Shown one piece after another: positions 59,149 through 64,000 of a stretch of 64,000 nt of DNA. Numbering within the stretch: the stretch's first letter is position 1; each line of letters begins with the position of its first letter. This stretch comes from Clostridium sp. 1001271st1 H5 (GTDB lineage Bacteria > Bacillota > Clostridia > Lachnospirales > Lachnospiraceae). The position numbers and the translations under genes were made by a program. The stretch spans positions 1-64,000 of the forward strand of contig NZ_SPHO01000011.1 in the NCBI RefSeq assembly GCF_005845215.1, written 5' to 3'. The notes beneath the pieces are model-generated. The model saw only the letters and a program-made list of their open reading frames with translations, was not told the DNA's origin and did no database searches.

Positions 59149-59400
59149 CTACACCTTTTTATACACCGTTTCACCCTGTAGTACATTATTCGAATTATCA
59201 AGGATCTTTTCTCCATTTGAATCCTGAAGAGGGTCAAGAAACGAATATCGCTCCGGATAATCGGCAAATGCTGTTCCCACAATCTGCGTCCCGTCCGCTT
59301 TATGAGCCGTATAACCTCTTAGCAAAGCTTCCTCTGTTATAGTATCATCGGTCAGGTCTATGAGGGTCCTACCGCTGTAAACAACTTTATTTGTAGCCAT
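59149..59400 (-). CDS. Small phage fibre/decoration-like protein
   Basis: 83 residues. Its first half (NKVVYSGRTLIDLTDDTITE, then YTAHKADGTQIVGTA) is clearly homologous to the N-terminus of the next gene upstream (NKVIYGGRTLIDLTGDTVTA, then FTAHDKGGESITGT). The T-A-H-x-x-x-G-x-x-I-x-G-T module recurs in phage tail-associated proteins of clostridia. The last 35 residues are unrelated. GGAGGG precedes the ATG. Gene-end duplication or shuffled adhesion module is likely; exact role unknown. Confidence 0.7.
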   Translation of the reverse strand: MATNKVVYSGRTLIDLTDDTITEEALLRGYTAHKADGTQIVGTAFADYPERYSFLDPLQDSNGEKILDNSNNVLQGETVYKKV

Positions 59401-59413
59401 TTAAGCCTCCCTC

Positions 59414-59995
59414 CTAGCCGATAGTTACCGTAGTACCTCCAGCGGGATTCTCGCTTTCGTTATATGGGATTGCTTTGACTGTAACCTGCGATAAGTAGTT
59501 ATATCCTTCCTCAGAATCCGGAAGCACTGTCTGCTCCTTTGTAGAAGGTGTAACTGTCTTTGCCTGTGGTTTGGCATCTTCCGTACCTGACATAGAACCT
59601 TCTACACCAAGCAGAGTAATACCCTCTCGAATATTATCCGGAATGATTTTCTCTTTTTCTGCTGCCGAAATCCCAACTTTACCAGAACCATCGTGATGTC
59701 CCTGCGGAATGGTGTACTCTTCATCCTTTGAAGAAATTGTACCTGTCACAGCTCCGTTATTCTTCATGGTTCCCGTCAGTTTCTGACCTCGTACATACGC
59801 CGTCTTCCCCTGAAGGATTTCAGCAACAGCAGCCGTTGCATCGGATGAGTCTACATCAAACTCACAAGTACCTGTAATCGACTCACCCCCTTTGTCATGG
59901 GCGGTAAAACCGGAAAGAATCTTATCAGCGGTTACGGTATCTCCAGTCAGGTCGATCAACGTCCGTCCACCGTAGATTACTTTATTGATAGTCAA
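59414..59995 (-). CDS. Phage tail-associated repeat protein
   Basis: 193 residues built of small G-x-T repeats: GFTAHDKGGESITGTCEF, KTAYVRGQKLTGTMKN, REGITLLGVEGSMSG. The C-terminal half is rich in Thr and Val (KPQAKTVTPSTKEQTVLPDSEEGYNYLSQVTVKAIPYNE), a segment often seen in fibre or head-decoration proteins of clostridial phages. AAAGGA precedes the ATG. The function is inferred from position next to holin and DGR target genes. Confidence 0.7.
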   Translation of the reverse strand: MTINKVIYGGRTLIDLTGDTVTADKILSGFTAHDKGGESITGTCEFDVDSSDATAAVAEILQGKTAYVRGQKLTGTMKNNGAVTGTISSKDEEYTIPQGHHDGSGKVGISAAEKEKIIPDNIREGITLLGVEGSMSGTEDAKPQAKTVTPSTKEQTVLPDSEEGYNYLSQVTVKAIPYNESENPAGGTTVTIG

Positions 59996-60055
59996 TATTC
60001 TCCATCCTTTCTTTGAAAATAAAAAAAGAGAGCAGTTTACCGCAACTCCTCGTTG

Positions 60056-60352
60056 TTACTCATTTTTATTTGCCTGTTTAATAATCTGATTTACATAGGT
60101 ACTGAGGCCAGCCATTAAAATTCCCTGAACAATTGCGGTAAATATAGCCAATGCAATCTCCTGACCGCTCCCTAAGGGACAAGTAGCCATAACCCAAATC
60201 CCGCAAAGAACGATGCCGCCGGCACCGAGAATCAATGGAATATACTTGTCCTTGATTGCCTGTGTCTGCTTCAGGCCCATGCCGCAGAAATACAGAACAA
60301 TCGCTACAACGATTAACTCAGGCTGCACATAGTTCATAATCTGTTCCATCAT
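60056..60352 (-). CDS. Phage holin family protein
   Basis: 98 residues with three hydrophobic segments (LIVVAIVLYFCGMGL, YIPLILGAGGIVLCGIWVMA, IALAIFTAIVQGILMAGLSTYV) and a charged end QIIKQANKNE, the layout of small phage holins. It should form the membrane lesion that releases the lysin at the end of infection. No lysin gene follows in the window. Confidence 0.78.
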   Translation of the reverse strand: MMEQIMNYVQPELIVVAIVLYFCGMGLKQTQAIKDKYIPLILGAGGIVLCGIWVMATCPLGSGQEIALAIFTAIVQGILMAGLSTYVNQIIKQANKNE

Positions 60353-60363
60353 TTTAATTCCTC

Positions 60364-60702
60364 CTACTGATTTTCTTGAATATAGGTTGATTTGTGAATG
60401 GGCAATTTATTGATCTCCTGCATGACTTTCTTAGCTGAGCCATTTCCACCCATCTCTTCATAAGGTTTATAGAGATAATCATGCAAATTTTCATATTCAT
60501 CCTGCGTGATCCATCCCCGTTCGATGTAGGACATTCCCAGATAGATAATTCTATCGTGGGCAAGACCGATCAACATCTGCGTCCTCACATCTTTTTTCTC
60601 ACTTTTCTTCTGGATATATGCCCAAAAACCAGAAGAAGCGACGACTGCACATACAATCGTCGCCGCCATTTGAAACCATGGTTCCATTCCAGCATCCTCC
60701 AT
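60364..60702 (-). CDS. Small phage membrane protein next to holin
   Basis: 112 residues. One N-terminal helix (MAATIVCAVVASSGFWAYI) is followed by a soluble region LIGLAHDRIIYLGMSYIERG and WITQDEYENLHDYLYKPYEEMGG, a pattern common in clostridial prophages directly before the holin. Possibly a holin accessory or antiholin-like protein. It starts 3 nt after the RT stop, so it is co-transcribed with the DGR. Confidence 0.7.
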   Translation of the reverse strand: MEDAGMEPWFQMAATIVCAVVASSGFWAYIQKKSEKKDVRTQMLIGLAHDRIIYLGMSYIERGWITQDEYENLHDYLYKPYEEMGGNGSAKKVMQEINKLPIHKSTYIQENQ

Positions 60703-60704
60703 GT

Positions 60705-61901
60705 CTATTCGATTTTATCGGTTATAATCATTCGCTTATCGACAATCTTAATCGACTTTTCAAATAAATTCTCAAAGAGACCTATTAAATTTTTCCGTTG
60801 TTCTTTAGACAAAAGCTTATAGAAGCCTCCCATCCAGCCTCGAAACATATTCTCTACGTTTTCATACGAAATCTCCCCATTCTTCACTTTGCCAGCGAGT
60901 TTCTTGAGCTTTCTTCGCATCGTAGTAACCCGCTTTGGGTTGATTCGTTTGATTACCCTTCCGGAATCTGTTAGTCTATATTTTATTTGCAGAAATTTAT
61001 AAGTGCTGGAAATCTTCACAATTCGAGTTTTCTTCTTATTGATATGAATTCCGTACTCTTCTGCAATCCGATGAATATTATCAAGCAAATCAATCAGTTC
61101 TTCTTTGCTCGGATTCATGATGTACCAGTCGTCCATGTATCTTCCGTAGAACTTCTGGCTTCTTACATACTTGACGTAATTATCAATCCGATACGGATAA
61201 TAAATCCCAATGACTTGTGATAGCTGGTCGCCGATATTTACCGATTTCTCCATCCATTTTTCGCCCGTCAGCTTGGATTCTGGAATATTCCTATACTCCA
61301 GCTTATTGAAGGTATCGGATATACAGTTGGCGTATTCCTCATCCGTCATATAAGAAACATCAATTTTGAATCCATCGAAAATCTGTGTCAGCAGCCAGTC
61401 AATAAATTCATCGTCATCAAACAGCTTTAAGAGTTCCCGTTTGGCAATCTCGTGAATGATATTGTCATAAAATTTGGAAAAATCTCCGAACAATATCCAT
61501 CCTTCATTTCCATACAACCGATAGTATTTACGAAGATGAACTTCGAACCTGTCCCGCTGGTGGGAGATACCTCTTCCTTTAATCGAGGCGCAATTATCGT
61601 AGATAATATGCTTCTTCACTTCCGGAAGCAAGACTTCATCGCATAAGACGTGCCTAATAATGCGATCCCGAATTTGAATACTTGTAATAGGTCTTACTCG
61701 GCCTCTCTCAAACAACGTGAATTCCTGTGTCGGTCCATTTTGAAGGGTCCGATTCATCAGATCATCTTGAATGGAAAAGATATACCGAAGAAAATTCAGC
61801 ATGAATTTCTGGGTAGTCTCCTTCCATTTGCTGGTTTTGACAGAAACCTTGTAAGCCCTATACAAGTTGTTGGCGTCACAGATAATCTCCTCATAGTTCA
61901 T
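60705..61901 (-). CDS. DGR reverse transcriptase
   Basis: 398 residues. RT motifs in order: RPITSIQIRDRIIRHVL, ILFGDFSKFYDNI with the first catalytic Asp, VNIGDQLSQVIGIYY with the SQ pair that marks DGR reverse transcriptases, and GRYMDDWYI with the catalytic YMDD. A thumb region YKFLQIKYRLTDSGRVIKRI follows. There is no maturase or endonuclease domain. It copies the template repeat just upstream (62011-62097) with errors at adenines and delivers the copy to the variable repeat of the tail-protein gene. The ribosome binding site is weak (GGTGA). Confidence 0.92.
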   Translation of the reverse strand: MNYEEIICDANNLYRAYKVSVKTSKWKETTQKFMLNFLRYIFSIQDDLMNRTLQNGPTQEFTLFERGRVRPITSIQIRDRIIRHVLCDEVLLPEVKKHIIYDNCASIKGRGISHQRDRFEVHLRKYYRLYGNEGWILFGDFSKFYDNIIHEIAKRELLKLFDDDEFIDWLLTQIFDGFKIDVSYMTDEEYANCISDTFNKLEYRNIPESKLTGEKWMEKSVNIGDQLSQVIGIYYPYRIDNYVKYVRSQKFYGRYMDDWYIMNPSKEELIDLLDNIHRIAEEYGIHINKKKTRIVKISSTYKFLQIKYRLTDSGRVIKRINPKRVTTMRRKLKKLAGKVKNGEISYENVENMFRGWMGGFYKLLSKEQRKNLIGLFENLFEKSIKIVDKRMIITDKIE

Positions 61902-61954
61902 AAATCATTCACCGTGATAGCAATACTTACCGTAGTAAATTGCGTCCGGCTTTG

Positions 61955-62113
61955 CTATTTATCCGTTCGGAAAGGACAATGTCTCCTTCTCTGTTGGTTA
62001 GGCAGAGAATCCGGACGAACTCCATTAGAGTTCGAAGCGTTGTTGTAGTTCGTATTGCCATTGTTGTTCACATTAGCGAAATTAGCCGAAGAAACGACGC
62101 ATAAATTAGACAT
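61955..62113 (-). CDS. Small ORF that contains the DGR template repeat
   Basis: 52 residues: it starts MSNLCVVSSANFANVNNNGN, continues TNYNNASNSNGVRP (the template repeat in the same reading frame as the variable repeat) and ends CPFRTDK. Its ATG overlaps the avd stop as TAATG, and AGAGGG is 6 nt upstream, so it is translationally coupled. Whether the peptide matters or only the RNA does is open. Confidence 0.5.
   Translation of the reverse strand: MSNLCVVSSANFANVNNNGNTNYNNASNSNGVRPDSLPNQQRRRHCPFRTDK
62011..62097 (-). repeat. DGR template repeat (TR)
   Basis: 87 bp. On the minus strand it is dominated by AAC and AAT codons. Compared with the variable repeat at 63180-63266 there are 11 differences, 10 of them at template adenines. 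The block after the last variable position, ATGGAGTTCGTCCGG, is identical and is the likely homing-initiation segment. Confidence 0.95.
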
Positions 62114-62598
62114 TACCCTCTTAACTGTGACTTGATTCGGTTATCTCGTTGACGCCACTTCTTTATCAATCCGATTTCTCGGTCGATAGCTTTAACATAA
62201 CGACTGTAGAGATTAACGTCCACTTCGAATATCTCAACGATTCGTTGCAGCTCTTTTAAAAGCTGCTCGCAGTTTACTATGGCTGTATTCTGATAATCTC
62301 TTCTTTGTTCATACTCGTGTAGCGTAGTTGGATAGATAGAGTTTGCTGCTCGAACATTACTGGTCAGCATAGAAGCCAACTGATCAATACGATTTTTGTA
62401 GTTCAGCATCAAATATCTATACCTTGAAAAATCTTCTGTCGCATCCTTTCCGTGAGCATATCTTACTCGGACAAGCTGATCCAAGTCTTTCACTCCGAAA
62501 CTACGCTGCATGAAATCAATCAACATATCATGTAATTCGATGGAATATGTAATTGCTTCGAATTTAGATTCAGTCCGATCACTCACAAGAACACTCAT
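62113..62598 (-). CDS. avd: DGR accessory protein Avd-like
   Basis: 161 residues, mostly helical (SIELHDMLIDFMQRSFGV, EDFSRYRYLMLNYKNRIDQL, QNTAIVNCEQLLKELQRIVE), fitting the four-helix bundle Avd that binds the DGR reverse transcriptase and template RNA. Very basic C-terminus (GLIKKWRQRDNRIKSQLRG). It lies directly upstream of TR and RT, the standard order, and overlaps XkdX by ATGA and the TR ORF by TAATG. Confidence 0.82.
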   Translation of the reverse strand: MSVLVSDRTESKFEAITYSIELHDMLIDFMQRSFGVKDLDQLVRVRYAHGKDATEDFSRYRYLMLNYKNRIDQLASMLTSNVRAANSIYPTTLHEYEQRRDYQNTAIVNCEQLLKELQRIVEIFEVDVNLYSRYVKAIDREIGLIKKWRQRDNRIKSQLRG

Positions 62599-62738
62599 GC
62601 ATAATCCTTGTCTGTGATCTCTTTGAATTCTTCTTCCGTAATCCAGTTCTTTTTCACTGCATTCCGAACCCGTACTTCATTCCACATACCCAAATTGTAG
62701 TAGCGTTTTACCTTGTCGTAATTCTTGCTATGTTCCAT
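62595..62738 (-). CDS. XkdX family phage protein
   Basis: 47 residues: MEHSKNYDKVKRYYNLGMWN, then EVRVRNAVKKNWITEEEFKE. The pattern V-K-x-Y-Y-x-x-G-x-W followed by V-x-x-A-V-x-x-x-x-I-T-x-E-E-F is diagnostic of XkdX, a short protein found beside tail-fibre genes in Firmicutes phages. AAGGAGG is about 8 nt before the ATG, and the stop overlaps the avd start. Confidence 0.88.
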   Translation of the reverse strand: MEHSKNYDKVKRYYNLGMWNEVRVRNAVKKNWITEEEFKEITDKDYA

Positions 62739-62753
62739 AACTGTTTCCTCCTT

Positions 62754-63062
62754 TTATAGTTCGATTTCAGACATCATGGCAACATATTCGATATCTGACT
62801 GCATTTTAACAAAGGCCAGCTCTGTTTCTGGAACCTCCCGCAAGACAAACCAATACTTGTCATTGACCTTGGTAATCTGGACAAGTTCCATGTTCATGTG
62901 AACTTCATCCTTTTCTCCATCGTTGATTGTTACGATCGAACAATTTCCGTCAAAAACGGACTCATTGATTTCCGATGAAGATATAAAGTTATTACCGTTC
63001 AACCTCAAATTATCAAGAACAGTTTCATCGGACAGAGTAATCTTATAAATCTTATCCTCCAT
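62754..63062 (-). CDS. Small phage protein between DGR target and XkdX
   Basis: 102 residues: MEDKIYKITLSDETVLDNLR, then NNFISSSEINESVFDGN, KDEVHMNMELVQITK and YWFVLREVPETELAFVKM. A soluble beta-rich protein frequently found between tail fibre and XkdX in clostridial prophages; no precise function known. GTG-rich AAAGGTG serves as ribosome binding site. Confidence 0.7.
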   Translation of the reverse strand: MEDKIYKITLSDETVLDNLRLNGNNFISSSEINESVFDGNCSIVTINDGEKDEVHMNMELVQITKVNDKYWFVLREVPETELAFVKMQSDIEYVAMMSEIEL

Positions 63063-63134
63063 TTTGATTCACACCTTTCATTTAGATTTTTCTTTTTTTA
63101 TAGCACAGATTGTTGTCACCTGTGTACGGTTTTC

Positions 63135-63157
63135 GTGGGGGCACAGGGCCCCTGGAT
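63135..63157. other. GC-rich hairpin just downstream of the variable repeat
   Basis: GGGGC-ACAGG-GCCCC forms a 5-bp GC stem with a 5-nt loop within a run of G and C, 6-30 nt behind the stop codon of the target gene. DNA hairpins at this place help homing in the Bordetella phage DGR; here the role is inferred from position. Confidence 0.45.
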
Positions 63158-63162
63158 TCAGA

Positions 63163-64000
63163 CTAACCAATAGCGAAGACCGGACGAACTCCATAAGAGT
63201 TCGAAGCGTAGTAGTAGTTCGTAATACCATAGCCGTACACAAAAGCGAAATTAGCCGAAGAAACGATATCTCTGAGCCAGAACGTTGCACGATTTGAGAT
63301 CATCTTCGGAACCACCGTAAACAAAGCAAGCTGCGTCTTTCCGATCGTATAACGGTTCACAACGACCGTACCATCTCCTGCCGGAGTAAAGACAAGGCTT
63401 CCGTACATCATAATTTCATTCGGAAGTTCCAGCGTAGAATCAAACCAAGCACCAGCCGAAGGATATCCATTCGAAACGGCGTTTGTCAGATATTCACGGT
63501 GGGTGAGAATCAAGTCACCAAAGGCACTCGCCGCCAACGTTTTCGCCTGCGCCAGATTCTTGGTGTACATTTTAGAACCAACATAGCCGCCGGTTGTGAT
63601 GTTCGTCTCATTCATCTGTGCGTTGTAAAGAGGTTTATCCGGCATGATAACCAGATGGGGCGTGGTGAAAGCCGTATCGCCGCAATTATACCAGTAATCA
63701 AAATCTACGATTCTCCATGTATAGCTGCCGATAGACCAGTAATCTCCAAGGAAAAATCCTTTGAAGGTTCCGTTCTTGATATTTGCCTTCTGGTCGTCTG
63801 TAATAACGCTCCCCAGATTTTTTCCTCTGTAAATCATGCGGCGCTGCTCCTTCGGAACAAAAGCGTCCAGAATTGCAAAGAGTGCATCGTCCGCACCAAT
63901 CGCTTTGTTCCCTGCTGCGGTGCCAATCAATAACTTATCATCCGCAGACAACGTATTGATTTGCGTAAGTTCCGACAGATTGACGCCGGAAATGAAATCC
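63163..64000 (-). CDS. DGR target: phage tail/receptor-binding protein with variable C-terminus (5' end outside window)
   Basis: At least 278 residues are visible, open to the window edge (DFISGVNLSELTQIN before TLSADDKLL). The fold segment YWSIGSYTWRIVDFDYWYNC, then HLVIMPDKPLYNAQMNETN and ILTHREYLTNAV, is common in clostridial phage tail proteins. The end, WLRDIVSSANFAFVYGYGI and TNYYYASNSYGVRPVFAIG, is the variable repeat in the usual C-type-lectin-like setting, where surface residues are diversified while the fold is kept. Ten of the changed codon positions correspond to template adenines. Likely determines which host surface the phage binds. Confidence 0.87.
   Translation of the reverse strand, partial: DFISGVNLSELTQINTLSADDKLLIGTAAGNKAIGADDALFAILDAFVPKEQRRMIYRGKNLGSVITDDQKANIKNGTFKGFFLGDYWSIGSYTWRIVDFDYWYNCGDTAFTTPHLVIMPDKPLYNAQMNETNITTGGYVGSKMYTKNLAQAKTLAASAFGDLILTHREYLTNAVSNGYPSAGAWFDSTLELPNEIMMYGSLVFTPAGDGTVVVNRYTIGKTQLALFTVVPKMISNRATFWLRDIVSSANFAFVYGYGITNYYYASNSYGVRPVFAIG
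63180..63266 (-). repeat. DGR variable repeat (VR)
   Basis: 87 bp, in frame with the last codons of the target gene. Asn codons of the template appear here as Phe, Tyr, Gly, Tyr, Ile, Tyr, Tyr and Tyr. The one change not at an adenine is GGC to GGT. Confidence 0.95.

Larger units (their letters stand above)
57594..64000 (-). mobile_element. Prophage tail/holin region with DGR, extending past the window
   Basis: From right to left: a phage tail-type protein with a variable repeat, a small protein, XkdX, Avd, template repeat, reverse transcriptase, two holin-type small membrane proteins, and two related fibre-like proteins. Then comes a triplicated toxin-antitoxin array at the end. XkdX and holins place this at the tail-fibre/lysis end of a siphophage-type genome. 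No endolysin is present between the holin genes and the array. The left boundary and att site were not resolved. Confidence 0.75.

Noticed and set aside
60705..61901. Reverse transcriptase as a group II intron or retron protein
   Set aside because: No maturase/endonuclease domain and no intron RNA or msr-msd structure was seen. The SQ motif, Avd neighbour and TR/VR pair with adenine-specific changes fit a DGR.

Overview
The window looks like a chromosomal segment of a gut Lachnospiraceae species, in the range of Enterocloster or Clostridium bolteae/clostridioforme. This is inferred from roughly 50% GC with strong AGGAGG ribosome binding sites, an N-acetylmuramate (mur) operon, heterodimeric ABC exporters, LPXTG giant surface proteins and a Gram-positive prophage. 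No rRNA, tRNA or CRISPR array was found.

Layout: 0.2-3.5 kb is a relic of a BREX phage-defence operon, with an intact brxL and a gutted pglZ. 3.5-6.6 kb is an insertion-sequence graveyard holding an IS1182-family remnant and an IS91-like transposase remnant next to a tyrosine recombinase. 7.0-14.2 kb holds an ABC importer of the nitrate/sulfonate/taurine type, split into a lipoprotein and a distant ATPase-permease pair. Between the two parts lie a D-Ala-D-Ala carboxypeptidase, a HIT protein and a polysaccharide deacetylase. 14.3-18.3 kb is a MarR-controlled heterodimeric ABC exporter. 18.7-23.2 kb has feoA and then a mur operon (murR, murQ, a double GNAT protein, PTS EIIBC). 23.4-28.7 kb has a MATE exporter and a MarR-HlyD-ABC-2-ABC-2 operon. 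28.9-31.7 kb has a cytidylate-kinase-like protein, a zinc alcohol dehydrogenase and an SDR.

31.8-48.0 kb is dominated by two paralogous sortase-anchored proteins of 2610 and 2719 residues, the second with three nearly identical 170-residue tandem repeats. 48.4-56.2 kb has a lone AAA ATPase, a BTAD regulator, a second MATE protein, greA, a secreted transglutaminase-like protein, a Cu/Zn superoxide dismutase-like gene behind a leader terminator, and a tRNA-dihydrouridine synthase.

The most interesting part is the right end. From about 57.6 kb to the window edge, a prophage tail region is transcribed leftward. It carries a complete diversity-generating retroelement (DGR): target gene with variable repeat, Avd, template repeat and reverse transcriptase. 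The 87-bp template and variable repeats differ at 11 positions, and 10 of these are adenines in the template. Beside it is a 0.5-kb unit repeated three times in tandem. Each unit reads as a complete Fst/par-like type I toxin-antitoxin locus. It has a 28-residue membrane peptide, its own promoter, a convergent antisense RNA promoter with perfect 17-bp spacing, a shared bidirectional terminator with compensatory changes, and two direct repeats that make the antisense RNA complementary to the toxin start region. These repeats have changed in step within each copy, so each antitoxin appears matched to its own toxin.
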